A stretch of DNA of 64,000 bases, taken from the NCBI RefSeq assembly GCF_900167135.1, contig NZ_FUWZ01000003.1, positions 682,001 through 746,000 of the forward strand, in the 5' to 3' direction. Positions 8,776-17,590 of the stretch are shown in pieces (position 1 is the stretch's first letter; each line of letters opens with the position of its first letter). Made by a program: the position numbers and the translations under genes. Below the pieces are notes generated by a model. It did not search any database and had not been told where the DNA came from. It saw only the letters and a program-made list of their open reading frames with translations. The stretch comes from Chitinophaga eiseniae. Lineage in GTDB: Bacteria; Bacteroidota; Bacteroidia; Chitinophagales; Chitinophagaceae.

Positions 8776-10677
8776 TTATTCTTTCACCAGCACCATCCGG
8801 TTGCGGTCTGCCCGGTAGATAGTGGTATAGAATTTTGCAAATTCATTATAGTCTGTCTTCGGGAAAGTACCGGATTTTCTTTGCAGTTTACGGATGTAGG
8901 TGATGGTATTTCCTGTCATCCTGGCCACAGCGCTGTAGCTTCCGAATTTGGTCATCAACACCACCGGCGCCGGTAGCGCTTCTGCCTTATATCCTTCCGG
9001 TACCGTGATAGTAACGGAGTCAGTATGCATAAACGCATATTTCAGCACTACGTCGGATATCCTGTTGCTGTCGGCTTCCAATTTACGGATGCCCCGGTTC
9101 AGGATGTTTGGCACCACAAAAATCCGTTTACCCGTTACCGTTGCATAGGCGTTACAGTTAAGGTCCAGCTGCTCTTCTATCTCGGGAACGAGGGCAGGCC
9201 TCTCCCTGCATTCGTATTTACCAACGTCATAACTGGAAAGGTCAAGGGATTTACGCATTACTTCGAGCTGTTTGTCTTTACTGAGTACATGCAGGATGTT
9301 ATGCAGGTCTTCCTGTTCTTCCCCGCTGCGTAATGTCACGGAAGACACTTTCAGGTTACCGTTGTCCTGCATCACAGCATTAACGGTACGCTCCTGCCGG
9401 TTGTTCTGCATGCCCATCGCCGGCGTATGCACCAGTTTACCGCCTTCTTCTGTGAGGAGCAGCACGGCCCTGTCTGACGTAAAGCCGCCGAGGTATCCCG
9501 CAGGAAGCGTACCACTGGTACATTCCAGCCAGGTGGTGTCTTTATCCGGCACACACAGGATCACATGGTTGAAGTCGTCGTCCGGGAATTTTTCGTTGAG
9601 GTATTTTTCACCGTCCCCGGCTTTTACCCAGGCACAATAAGATTTGATACCGGCTTCTTTCAGCAGCGCCATCATGTAATTGGACAATGCCTTACAGTCA
9701 CCGTAACCTTTGGCAGCCACCGTTTTGGCGTCAAATGTCTGCAGTCCGCCGATCCCCAGCTGGATACTGATATACCGGTAGTTTTGCTGCAACCATTTAT
9801 AGAGTGTCTCTATCTGCTGCGCTTTGGAAGACTGCCCTCCGATCAGTTCGTGCACCTTCTGTTTGATATTATCCGGCAGCTCGTCGCGCCCGGCATTGAT
9901 GGTGTAACCGAATTTGCCCAGTCCCTCCCAGGTGGCGCCGTTGCCTTCGTAATCATCGATTTTGAAAGCAGCGGGTGATATCAGCACATTAGCGCTCAGT
10001 TCCACAAATTCTTTGGAATAGGGTTCATCTGCCAGGGCAGGCACATTTTTCACTTCCCAGGTGTACACCAGTTTCCCTTTTTCCGTCACCGCCGGTTTAT
10101 CGCTGACACCGGAAGCCAGGTAACGCAGCTGGTAGTCTGCCGGCGTTACCACGGTAAAACGGGAAGCCTCCACGGTGCAGTCTTTCTTAGCCTGCGGCAT
10201 CCAGGAGCGGAGGCTGTAGGTGTTATGCAGCCGTTCTTCCACTTCATATTCTACCGTATAGGGGTAGAGGTTATGATAGAACCGGTGTACTTTGTAACGG
10301 GTATCGGTCATCAGGCTGCCATCGCCATCTACGCTCAGGTCTTTGATGTCTGACTGTTTCAGTTTTTTTACCAGTTTACCGTCGGCATCATACAACGCCC
10401 CGCTGATGGACCTTACGTCCACCTGTTTGTTATAACTCCTTACGAGCATTGTGGCATCGGCTCCTTCCTTGTCCAGGACCGTCAGCACATACCGGGTGAC
10501 CACGTTCACTTCCTTTGGGCCGGAGATGGTTTGGATAATTTCCTCAAACCGCTTCACCAGGTGGGCATTTTTCTGCATGGAGTCCGGGATGGCCTTTGCG
10601 GGATATACCGGGTCGCCCGCCATCAGCCTGGCACAGCATAGCAAAGCTGCCGCAAGGGATGACAATAATTTATACAT
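8776..10677 (-). CDS. secreted DUF3857/transglutaminase-like protein
   Basis: 633 residues with a signal peptide (MYKLLSSLAAALLCCARLMA). The N-terminal ~250 residues match the DUF3857 pattern (VVTRYVLTVLDKEG ... YPYTVEYEVEE). A transglutaminase-like core follows near residue 330 with the likely catalytic Cys in KGYGDCKALSNYMMALLKE. The C-terminal ~250 residues are DUF3858-like beta-sheet. Family members are periplasmic and presumed to act on proteins or peptides, but the reaction is not established. It follows its paralogue at 10681 by 3 bases and is co-transcribed with it. Confidence 0.82.
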   Translation of the reverse strand: MYKLLSSLAAALLCCARLMAGDPVYPAKAIPDSMQKNAHLVKRFEEIIQTISGPKEVNVVTRYVLTVLDKEGADATMLVRSYNKQVDVRSISGALYDADGKLVKKLKQSDIKDLSVDGDGSLMTDTRYKVHRFYHNLYPYTVEYEVEERLHNTYSLRSWMPQAKKDCTVEASRFTVVTPADYQLRYLASGVSDKPAVTEKGKLVYTWEVKNVPALADEPYSKEFVELSANVLISPAAFKIDDYEGNGATWEGLGKFGYTINAGRDELPDNIKQKVHELIGGQSSKAQQIETLYKWLQQNYRYISIQLGIGGLQTFDAKTVAAKGYGDCKALSNYMMALLKEAGIKSYCAWVKAGDGEKYLNEKFPDDDFNHVILCVPDKDTTWLECTSGTLPAGYLGGFTSDRAVLLLTEEGGKLVHTPAMGMQNNRQERTVNAVMQDNGNLKVSSVTLRSGEEQEDLHNILHVLSKDKQLEVMRKSLDLSSYDVGKYECRERPALVPEIEEQLDLNCNAYATVTGKRIFVVPNILNRGIRKLEADSNRISDVVLKYAFMHTDSVTITVPEGYKAEALPAPVVLMTKFGSYSAVARMTGNTITYIRKLQRKSGTFPKTDYNEFAKFYTTIYRADRNRMVLVKE

Positions 10678-10680
10678 GGG

Positions 10681-12690
10681 TTATTTTTTCTTTTTTAACA
10701 CAATCTGTTCCGCTTGTTTTTTCACCACCAGGTCAAAAAATTCGCGCAGGGAAGGATAGTCTTCCGGCGCGAAGTTGGCTTTATTCAGTTTCACCCGGGA
10801 GCGCAACTGTATGTGGCCATCTTGCTGCTGGATCAGGTACTGGAAGAGGCCTTCTTCTTCGTTGTATTTGGCGATAGCCGGCTTAGGCAGCTCCTCCACT
10901 TCGTAGCCTTCCGGTACTTCCATGTTCATGGAATAAATTTCGTCGTATACTGCTTCCATCTCCACCGGGAATTTGCGTTCCGCAGATTTGAAGACGTTGG
11001 TGCGGTTGTTTTCGGTGAACATGGGATTGATGTATATCATCTGGTCGTTGTCCAGTTTGATTTTGAAATCGAACTTCAACATCACCGGAGACTCCAGTGT
11101 TTTCAGGTCTTCGACTTCCTTATTGGCCAGTTCTACCTCTCCCACAAAACCTTTACGCACTTTATCGAAGAACTCATCCTGGTTCTTTTCCTGTACTATT
11201 TTGCGGACTTTATAAGATTCAAAGTAGGTAGGTCTTTGCTGGAAAGAGCCTTCCATCATGCCGTTTTCGATCTTGCCAAACATCACGCTGGTGAACTTCT
11301 GCTCACGGAGCGAGTCCGCTTCATAAGACACGCCGTTGGCGTTTTCGTCCACGATGCGGGCGGGCCCGTTGTAGCAGCGTGGTGAGAGGCGGGAAAATCC
11401 CAGCAGCGGATCAGATGCATCGAGACTAACGAACTTGTCATCCAGCTTTACACCGGTGATGGTATAGTTAAAGCGGGACAGCAACGGGTAAAACGGATAG
11501 ATGTGACCGTTATCCCTGGTACTGAGCAGCACCGGATAGGCATCGAGTTTGGCCCGTTTCAGCATGGCGGTCAGCAGCAGGTTAATTTCCGCAGTTGTCC
11601 CGTTTTTGCTGTTGAAGATGGTTTTCAGGCTTCTGAAGATCCATACGCCGGACCGTTCAGTGCAGGTAAAATTGCTTCTTACCCAGTGATAGATGGCAGC
11701 AGCTTTTTCGGCGTCTGTTTTAGCGTCTTTTGTAAGTCCGTCTACCACGTCGCCGAGGAAACCGTTATTGTTACCGAGGGCGGAGCCAAAGTTTTCATCT
11801 TTCATCAGTTCCTCCATCAGTTTAGGCCAGGTACTTCTCACCGGCTTGGACGGTTCATTGGGCCAGTTGATGGAAGACAGCTGGAACTCCATCCGGTTGA
11901 TATAGTTGTCAGTCGTGGTGATGAAATCTTCATCCCGGATAGCCGGTACATCTTTCAGGTACCATTTATAAATGGTAACGGAGGGCGTCACCGTGATCAC
12001 ATCGGACTGGCCGGCGCTATGGCTGTTGGTCCGGAAGCTCATGGTGGTGCGGATCTGTTCTTTGGAGAAGACGAATTTTTCGTATCCCTGCGGGATCTGC
12101 ATGTAATCGAAGTATTCGGGGATGCCTACGCTGTACTCGCTGTAGCGGACAGGGTATTCGCCCTGGAAGTCCCAGGCACGCAGGTACTGGAAATAAGGCG
12201 AAAGCACGGTATAGCTGTATTCGATGATGGACCCTTCCTTCACCGCTGGTATAGCGAATTTCTTCACCACCATATTTTTATCCTGTTTGTCGGTGAAGAC
12301 GTTTTTGCTTTCCATTTTCGTTTCCACCACTTTCCCGTTTTCGAGGTTGTAGGCGGCAGCTTTCAGGTTCTGTAGTTTTTCTTCATCGGAGCTGCCTTTA
12401 TACAGTCCTATTTTTACCGTTGCCAGGTCATAGGCGTTTTTGTCGATGATCTTAATGCGGGTATGCACTTTATAGACCAGGCGAAGCCCGCTACCATCCG
12501 ATTCAAAGCGGGACGACCCTATCTTTGAGAGGATGATCGCATGTGCCCCGGAATCTCCGGCAACAGCAGCCACCTCAAAGTCTTCTTTGGAAATTTTACC
12601 ATATTTGATTTTGGCGGCATCCTGCGCCAGGGTTGCAATGGTACACAGACAACCCAGAACAAAGGTTAATAAACCGGATCTGAAGTTCAT
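10681..12690 (-). CDS. DUF3857 protein with apparently inactive transglutaminase core
   Basis: 669 residues from MNFRSGLLTFVLG, which gives a clean signal peptide ending near LAQ; an ATG 8 codons upstream (12714) is possible but would overlap the divergent gene region. The DUF3857 domain covers ~25-260 and the transglutaminase-like fold ~285-420. Where the neighbouring paralogue has GYGDC, this one has NGTTAEINLLLTAMLKRA, so the catalytic Cys is replaced by Thr. It may bind rather than process its target, perhaps as a partner of the active paralogue just downstream. Confidence 0.8.
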   Translation of the reverse strand: MNFRSGLLTFVLGCLCTIATLAQDAAKIKYGKISKEDFEVAAVAGDSGAHAIILSKIGSSRFESDGSGLRLVYKVHTRIKIIDKNAYDLATVKIGLYKGSSDEEKLQNLKAAAYNLENGKVVETKMESKNVFTDKQDKNMVVKKFAIPAVKEGSIIEYSYTVLSPYFQYLRAWDFQGEYPVRYSEYSVGIPEYFDYMQIPQGYEKFVFSKEQIRTTMSFRTNSHSAGQSDVITVTPSVTIYKWYLKDVPAIRDEDFITTTDNYINRMEFQLSSINWPNEPSKPVRSTWPKLMEELMKDENFGSALGNNNGFLGDVVDGLTKDAKTDAEKAAAIYHWVRSNFTCTERSGVWIFRSLKTIFNSKNGTTAEINLLLTAMLKRAKLDAYPVLLSTRDNGHIYPFYPLLSRFNYTITGVKLDDKFVSLDASDPLLGFSRLSPRCYNGPARIVDENANGVSYEADSLREQKFTSVMFGKIENGMMEGSFQQRPTYFESYKVRKIVQEKNQDEFFDKVRKGFVGEVELANKEVEDLKTLESPVMLKFDFKIKLDNDQMIYINPMFTENNRTNVFKSAERKFPVEMEAVYDEIYSMNMEVPEGYEVEELPKPAIAKYNEEEGLFQYLIQQQDGHIQLRSRVKLNKANFAPEDYPSLREFFDLVVKKQAEQIVLKKKK

Positions 12691-12766
12691 ACAGGTATAA
12701 GGGTATTTGTGCACGAAGATAATGGAAATTACTGCTCGCGTTTATGTTATCCGTAATTTTGCAAGG

Positions 12767-13687
12767 ATGAATAACACCTTATATATCAAACAGCTGGCGG
12801 CAGAACTGGGCTTCGACCATTGTGGCATAGCGCGGGCGGAGCAGTTGGACGACGACGCCCGTCGGTTGGAGCGCTGGCTCAATAAGGGAATGCATGGCAA
12901 CATGCAGTATATGGAGAACCATTTCGACAAGCGGATAGACCCCCGTAAGCTGGTGGAAGGTGCACAGTCCGTGATCACCCTGTTATTTAACTATTTCCCT
13001 TCGGAGCGGCAGCGGCCGGATGCGCCCCAAGTTTCCAAGTATGCTTACGGGCAGGATTATCACGAGGTGATTCGGGCGCGGCTTAAAACCATGTTGCTGC
13101 GGATGCAGGAACATATCGGGCCGGTGCAGGGGCGTGGTTTTGTAGACTCGGCCCCGGTGCTGGAGCGAAGCTGGGCGCGCCGCAGCGGCCTTGGCTGGAT
13201 TGGCAAGAACGGAAACCTGATCCATAAGCAGGCAGGCTCGTTCTTTTTTATTGCGACTCTGATCACAGATATTCCTTTGGAATATGACAGTCCGGTAGGC
13301 GATTACTGCGGTACCTGCACCCGCTGCCTCGATGCCTGTCCTACCGGAGCGCTGGTATCTCCCGGCGTGGTGGATGGCAGCCGTTGTATCTCTTATTTTA
13401 CGATAGAGCTGAAAGAGCAGCTGATCCCTGACAAGATGCAGGGGCAGTTTGACGGCTGGATGTTCGGATGTGATACCTGCCAGGACGTATGTCCCTGGAA
13501 CCGTTTTTCCAAAGCGCATTCAGAGGCGGCTTTCACGCCGGTGCCGGCCATTCTTAACTTCAGTACGCAGGACTGGGAGGACATGACCGAGGAGGCTTTC
13601 CGGGAGATTTTCCGGCATTCCCCGTTAAAACGCAGTAAGTACGCCGGTATCCGCCGGAACCTTCAGTTTCTGAATACAAAACCCTAA
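12767..13687 (+). CDS. queG: epoxyqueuosine reductase
   Basis: 306 residues from MNNTLYIKQLAAELG. An open frame extends 20 codons upstream, but the family begins here. QueG reduces epoxyqueuosine to queuosine in tRNA anticodons, using cobalamin and two [4Fe-4S] clusters. The cluster motifs are visible: CGTCTRCLDACP around 181-192 and CDTCQDVCPW around 235-244. The core RSGLGWIGKNGNLI is typical. It is divergent from the DUF3857 operon and its last 4 bases overlap the convergent neighbour's end. A TAATTTTG box ends 5 bases before the ATG, but no -33 element is evident. Confidence 0.95.
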   Translation: MNNTLYIKQLAAELGFDHCGIARAEQLDDDARRLERWLNKGMHGNMQYMENHFDKRIDPRKLVEGAQSVITLLFNYFPSERQRPDAPQVSKYAYGQDYHEVIRARLKTMLLRMQEHIGPVQGRGFVDSAPVLERSWARRSGLGWIGKNGNLIHKQAGSFFFIATLITDIPLEYDSPVGDYCGTCTRCLDACPTGALVSPGVVDGSRCISYFTIELKEQLIPDKMQGQFDGWMFGCDTCQDVCPWNRFSKAHSEAAFTPVPAILNFSTQDWEDMTEEAFREIFRHSPLKRSKYAGIRRNLQFLNTKP

Positions 13688-14481
13688 CGTTTTGCCGGTA
13701 GCTGTTTTTTAAGCCAGGCGGTGAGGGCCGCCGCCGCGGTGTAGTTGCGGTAGTCTGCCGGCAGTCTTTTACCATCCACATATTCGTTATAAAACCACGG
13801 ATCGCCAACGGCGAATACGGTCCCCTTCCCTACTTTGGCCACTGCCATAATGTTGTGGCCATTATCCGTAAACACTGCCCTGGCCGGCGCTTTCAGCGTC
13901 AGGGTAGAGAGTTCCTTGATATATACTTTTCCGACGCCCGGGAAGATCTCATGGTCCTGCGGCAATACGAAGGCGCCTTGTTCCCAGTTGCGGCCCTGTA
14001 CGCGGTTGCGGCTGTCGCCATTAAAACGGATGCCAAACCGTTCACTGAGCAGGTTAAAATGATCAAACTCCGCATTGAGGGAGTCGTTCTGCAACAGGAC
14101 CAGTACGCCGCCGGCTTTTACCCAGTTGTAGATAACTTTAGCGGCTGCCGGGGTCATGTAATGGGGGTTCGGCGATTCCTTGTCGGTGTCCGGATCGATG
14201 ATCATATAGATATCGGAGTGCCGGAGATTAGCTGCCGTAGGCGCATCATGGAGGGTATCCCGGCGGATGCCGAGGGAATCGAAAATATGGCCCCAGACGG
14301 ACAGTCCGCCGCTGTCGTCTTCATCCCAGATATAGTGCCAGCGGATGGTGTTGCCCGCTTTGTCCTTTTTGTGTTCGTAGTTGTAGTGGTAGTCCAGCGT
14401 CACCACCGGCTGCCGCTGGGCGCTGGTGGTGAAGACGGAGAGCAGGCAGCCTGCTGCCAGGAAGAGAAAATGTTTCATCAT
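13684..14481 (-). CDS. secreted DUF4350-like protein
   Basis: 265 residues from MMKHFLFLAAGCLL (an upstream ATG adds 10 residues and weakens the signal peptide; a second ATG follows at 14478). Cleavage is likely after TTSAQ. The body has IYMIIDPDTDKESPNPHYM, WVKAGGVLVLLQNDSLN and GKGTVFAVGDPWFYNEYV, the pattern of a glutamine-amidotransferase-like/DUF4350 fold also found at the C-terminus of some unsaturated glucuronyl hydrolases. Catalytic residues were not identified and function is unknown. It overlaps queG by 4 bases at the 3-prime ends. Confidence 0.6.
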   Translation of the reverse strand: MMKHFLFLAAGCLLSVFTTSAQRQPVVTLDYHYNYEHKKDKAGNTIRWHYIWDEDDSGGLSVWGHIFDSLGIRRDTLHDAPTAANLRHSDIYMIIDPDTDKESPNPHYMTPAAAKVIYNWVKAGGVLVLLQNDSLNAEFDHFNLLSERFGIRFNGDSRNRVQGRNWEQGAFVLPQDHEIFPGVGKVYIKELSTLTLKAPARAVFTDNGHNIMAVAKVGKGTVFAVGDPWFYNEYVDGKRLPADYRNYTAAAALTAWLKKQLPAKR

Positions 14482-14607
14482 TACATGGAATTGGGCGATA
14501 AAGTACAGCATATCTCCTGTAAAGGGTGATAGTATCGTATTAAATTATCCGCATATATTGTTAACAAGATTCATTTATCTTTTAACAAAATAATATCTGC
14601 TAAATAC

Positions 14608-14638
14608 TTGACAATGGATTTAGCATCACCTACTTTTG
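14608..14638 (+). promoter_or_regulatory. Bacteroidota-type promoter with no gene directly downstream
   Basis: TTG (14608-14610), a 20-base spacer and TACTTTTG (14631-14638) match the Bacteroidota consensus. The first coding gene is 260 bases away and a terminator intervenes, so the transcript appears to be a short RNA. Confidence 0.6.
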
Positions 14639-14644
14639 TACCCG

Positions 14645-14770
14645 GTAAACGCTTTTAATCAATTATATATAACCCGGCTTTGCCGGAGGTAACTGATTCA
14701 ACTTTTTATGGACCTGAGTGCCATAACGTGGAATTTTAGCGATAAAGGTCGAATTCTTTCGACCTTTTTT
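14645..14770 (+). ncRNA. candidate small RNA of about 125 nt
   Basis: The segment is bounded by a good promoter (14608-14638) and an intrinsic terminator (14744-14770). It contains an internal hairpin CCGGC-TTT-GCCGG. A 25-codon frame starts at ATG 14708 (MDLSAITWNFSDKG...) behind a GGAGG, but its last third is the terminator stem itself, so translation is doubtful. No known RNA family (6S, SRP, tmRNA) was recognised. Boundaries are inferred. Confidence 0.42.
14744..14770 (+). terminator. intrinsic terminator of the candidate small RNA
   Basis: Stem AAAGGTCGAA (14744-14753) pairs with TTCGACCTTT (14758-14767) around the loop TTCT, followed by more T residues and CTTTTT. Confidence 0.75.
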
Positions 14771-14898
14771 CTTTTTGGAAGATAACCATAGCGGCTATAC
14801 GCGCCCGATGCGCCCTGGGATTCCGGGGGGTATTTCCGGAAATGATGCAAAAGCGCTATCTTCAGCAACCAACTTAAACACTTCACAACCGTTTTGCC

Positions 14899-15444
14899 AT
14901 GGAAATAAAAGTATTGACAGCTCCCGGGCTGGGCAGTTCTGGTCCGTTGCACTGGCAGACCCAGTGGGAGCAGTCCATCCCCGGTACGCAGCGGATAGAG
15001 CAGCGATCCTGGGACCATCCCGTTTGTGCTGACTGGGTGGCGGCCATTGAGGCTGCCGTGGCGGAAGCCGGTCCGCAGGTCGTGATTGCGGCACACAGTC
15101 TCGCTTGTATCGCCATGGCCCACTGGGCGCAGCAGACCCGGCTGCACATTACCGGTGCTTTGCTGGTGGCGCCGGCTGATGCCGAAAGGCCCGGATTCCC
15201 GCCGGAGGCGACCGGTTTCTCCCCTATCCCTTTGCAAAAGCTGCCTTTCCGCAGCATTGTGGTGGCCAGTACCAATGATGAGTATTGCAGTATTACGCGG
15301 GCTTCCTTTTTCGCTTCACACTGGGACAGCCGGTTTGTCAATGCCGGGCCTAAAGGCCACATCAACGCCGGTTCCAACCTGGGCGAATGGCTGGAGGGCC
15401 AGCGGTTGCTGAAAGAACTGGTACAAAACTGGCCTACCCTGTAG
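14899..15444 (+). CDS. RBBP9/YdeN-family serine hydrolase
   Basis: 181 residues, the usual size of this compact alpha/beta hydrolase family. The probable triad is S67 (AAHSLACIA), D127 (VVASTNDEYC) and H154 (GPKGHINAGS). The early LTAPGLGSSGPLHWQTQWE motif is diagnostic. The nucleophile elbow is HSLA rather than GxSxG, as is normal here. It is cytoplasmic with unknown substrate. It follows the small-RNA locus and stands alone. Confidence 0.85.
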   Translation: MEIKVLTAPGLGSSGPLHWQTQWEQSIPGTQRIEQRSWDHPVCADWVAAIEAAVAEAGPQVVIAAHSLACIAMAHWAQQTRLHITGALLVAPADAERPGFPPEATGFSPIPLQKLPFRSIVVASTNDEYCSITRASFFASHWDSRFVNAGPKGHINAGSNLGEWLEGQRLLKELVQNWPTL

Positions 15445-15600
15445 CCGTGTTTTTTACCGTTATCTCCTAAATCGATTTTCTACAGGCAATTAAGGTGGAC
15501 AATTAACATAAACATAAAACAGGGGGGCCCTGCAGGAACCCTTCCAGCAACTACCTTTGCCCCTTCTTTTTTCCTGGTTAAGCCGTTAAAATTCAGACAA

Positions 15601-17469
15601 TTGAAAAAAATTCTTCTTTTATGCAGCGCGTGGTTGTCGGTTAACACCTACGCCCAAACGAAAACCTACACCCTGGCCAACGCCCACTCCCATAACGACT
15701 ATGAACGCCAAACGCCATTTTACCAGGCTGCGGCCCTGCAATTTGGCTATATCGAGGCCGACATTCACCTGAAAGACGGCGAGCTGTATGTGGCCCATGA
15801 CAGCAGGGACATCAAAACCAGCCGTACCTTTAAAACACTGTACCTGGAACCGGTAGTCCGGCAGTTTGCGCTGAACGACGGGAAAGCTTATGCAGGCGGC
15901 ACTCCCCTGCGGTTGCTGATAGACATCAAAACGGACGGCGTCCCTACCTTGCAGGCGCTGCAAACCTTATTGCTGCCCTATCGTCAGTACTTCGACCCGT
16001 CTGTCAACCCCAATGCGGTACAGGTGATCCTCTCCGGCAACATCCCGCCGGCGGGCGCATGGGGCGACTTTGACAAACTCTTTTACTTCGACGGCCGTCC
16101 GGACAGCAGCTACCCTGCTGCCGTAAAACAGCGCGTAGCGCTGGTGAGCACCGATTTCCATCTGTACAGCAAATGGAACGGCAAAGGCACTTTCCTGCCG
16201 GCAGAACTGGAAAAAGTGAAAGACGTTATCTCCAAAGTGCACCAGCAGGGCTTCCCTTTCCGCTTCTGGGGCGCGCCTTCGGCCAAAACATGCTACTATA
16301 AACTTATGGACCTGGGGGCCGACGTCATTGGCACCGACTACCCCGAAGACCTGGCGGACGTGCTGCACAATACCGCCCGTACCCGCACCGGTAACCTGCC
16401 TGTGCATCCTGTATATACGCCGACCTACGCATCGGACGCCACCCGCGTGAAATCAAAAAACGTGATCCTCTTCATTGGCGACGGCACCGGCCTGGCGGAA
16501 ATGTTCGCCGGTTATACCGCCAACAAGGGCGATCTGAACTTATTCCGGATGCGGCAGCTGGGTTTATCCAAAACTGCGTCTACCGATAATTACCATACGG
16601 ATTCCGCTGCAGGCGCCACTGCGCTGAGCAGCGGCAGCAAAACCAACAACCGGGAAATCGGTATGGACAATACCTACCATTCCATTCCGGTATTGCCGGA
16701 GATACTGGCTGCCAAAGGCATTCCCAGCGGCGTGATTGTTACCGAAGAGATCACCGGCGCCACGCCTGCCGGCTTTTATGGTCACACAGCCGATCGGGAC
16801 AACACGCAGGTGCTTCATCAGCAGTTGATCAACAGTAAGCTGCAGCTGGCCGTTGGCGGCGGTAAAGAAGATTTCGCCCGCGATGTAAAGGGGGATCTGC
16901 GGCAGACACTTGCCCAGTCCGGCATTCGTTTTTATGATGATCTTACTGCCTGGGACGCTGCCACACAAGGCCGTACCCTGGTGATCCTCTCCGACAAGAC
17001 CGTTACCTCCATGCGTGACGGCCGTGGTTCGTACCTCAAAGACGCGCTGAAAAAAGCTTTACAGCAGCTCAACGCTTCCGGAAAAGGCTTTTTCCTGATG
17101 GTAGAAGGTTCCCGCATCGATCATGGCGGTCACCACAACGACCTTGACTACCTTGTGCGTGAGATGCTCGACTTCGACGATACCATCGGAGAGGCGCTGC
17201 GTTTCGCTGATAAAGACAAACAGACCACCATTGTGGTAACGGCAGACCATGAAACCGGCGGTCTTGCGCTGATGGACGGCAGCATTGCCGATGGAACGCT
17301 GCGCGGCCATTTCGCTACCAACGACCACACCGGTATTCCCGTAATGGTATTTGCCTACGGGCCTAACAGCCAGGAGTTCCAGGGCGTGTACGAGAATAAT
17401 GAGATCTTTAAGAAGATATTAACCGCCATGGGGGTTCACGCAAAGGCGCTAAGCAGCAAAGCACGCTAA
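15601..17469 (+). CDS. phosphodiesterase-alkaline phosphatase fusion, secreted
   Basis: 622 residues. The start is a TTG: it alone supplies the KK of the signal peptide (TTG-KKILLLCSAWLSVNTYAQ). Residues ~25-260 form a PI-PLC/GDPD-like TIM-barrel domain (AHSHNDYE, IEADIHLKDGEL, VAHDSRD; candidate H31, E52, D54, H66). Residues ~285-615 are alkaline phosphatase: metal Asp in FIGDGTG (294), nucleophile S335 in TDSAAGAT, plus VEGSRIDHGGHHND and TADHETGG. The first domain would release a phosphomonoester from a diester and the second would free phosphate, both in the periplasm. A TACCTTTG box at 15552-15559 could be the -7 element. The last codons lie in an inverted repeat. Confidence 0.85.
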   Translation: MKKILLLCSAWLSVNTYAQTKTYTLANAHSHNDYERQTPFYQAAALQFGYIEADIHLKDGELYVAHDSRDIKTSRTFKTLYLEPVVRQFALNDGKAYAGGTPLRLLIDIKTDGVPTLQALQTLLLPYRQYFDPSVNPNAVQVILSGNIPPAGAWGDFDKLFYFDGRPDSSYPAAVKQRVALVSTDFHLYSKWNGKGTFLPAELEKVKDVISKVHQQGFPFRFWGAPSAKTCYYKLMDLGADVIGTDYPEDLADVLHNTARTRTGNLPVHPVYTPTYASDATRVKSKNVILFIGDGTGLAEMFAGYTANKGDLNLFRMRQLGLSKTASTDNYHTDSAAGATALSSGSKTNNREIGMDNTYHSIPVLPEILAAKGIPSGVIVTEEITGATPAGFYGHTADRDNTQVLHQQLINSKLQLAVGGGKEDFARDVKGDLRQTLAQSGIRFYDDLTAWDAATQGRTLVILSDKTVTSMRDGRGSYLKDALKKALQQLNASGKGFFLMVEGSRIDHGGHHNDLDYLVREMLDFDDTIGEALRFADKDKQTTIVVTADHETGGLALMDGSIADGTLRGHFATNDHTGIPVMVFAYGPNSQEFQGVYENNEIFKKILTAMGVHAKALSSKAR

Positions 17470-17590
17470 GATTTTTTAAGATTAATAAGAAAGCAAAGGA
17501 GCGGAGATTCCAATTGGGCTCCGCTCCTTTGCTTTCTTAGCCCGCTTATATGGATTCTTTGCGCCCTTTGCTGCTTAGCGCCTTTGCGTG
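17437..17590. repeat. nested inverted repeat overlapping two gene ends
   Basis: Outer arms of 25 bases (17437-17461 and 17566-17590) are perfect complements, beginning CACGCAAAGGCGCTAAGCAG. Inner arms of 20 bases (17487-17506 and 17519-17538), AAGAAAGCAAAGGAGCGGAG and its complement, are also perfect. The left outer arm encodes HAKALSSK near the end of the phosphatase fusion; the right arm encodes the final TQRR and stop of the NrtR-like gene. The inner hairpin may be a bidirectional terminator. Confidence 0.85.

Noticed and set aside
12754-12761. TAATTTTG as the queG promoter
   Set aside because: It would leave almost no leader and no -33 element lies at the right distance; too weak to annotate.
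14708-14785. A 25-codon frame behind GGAGG in the candidate small RNA
   Set aside because: Its second half is the terminator stem and T run, so it would not be transcribed in full; kept only as a note.
17437-17590. CRISPR-like or transposon ends
   Set aside because: Only inverted pairs, no regularly spaced direct repeats, no spacers, no transposase.
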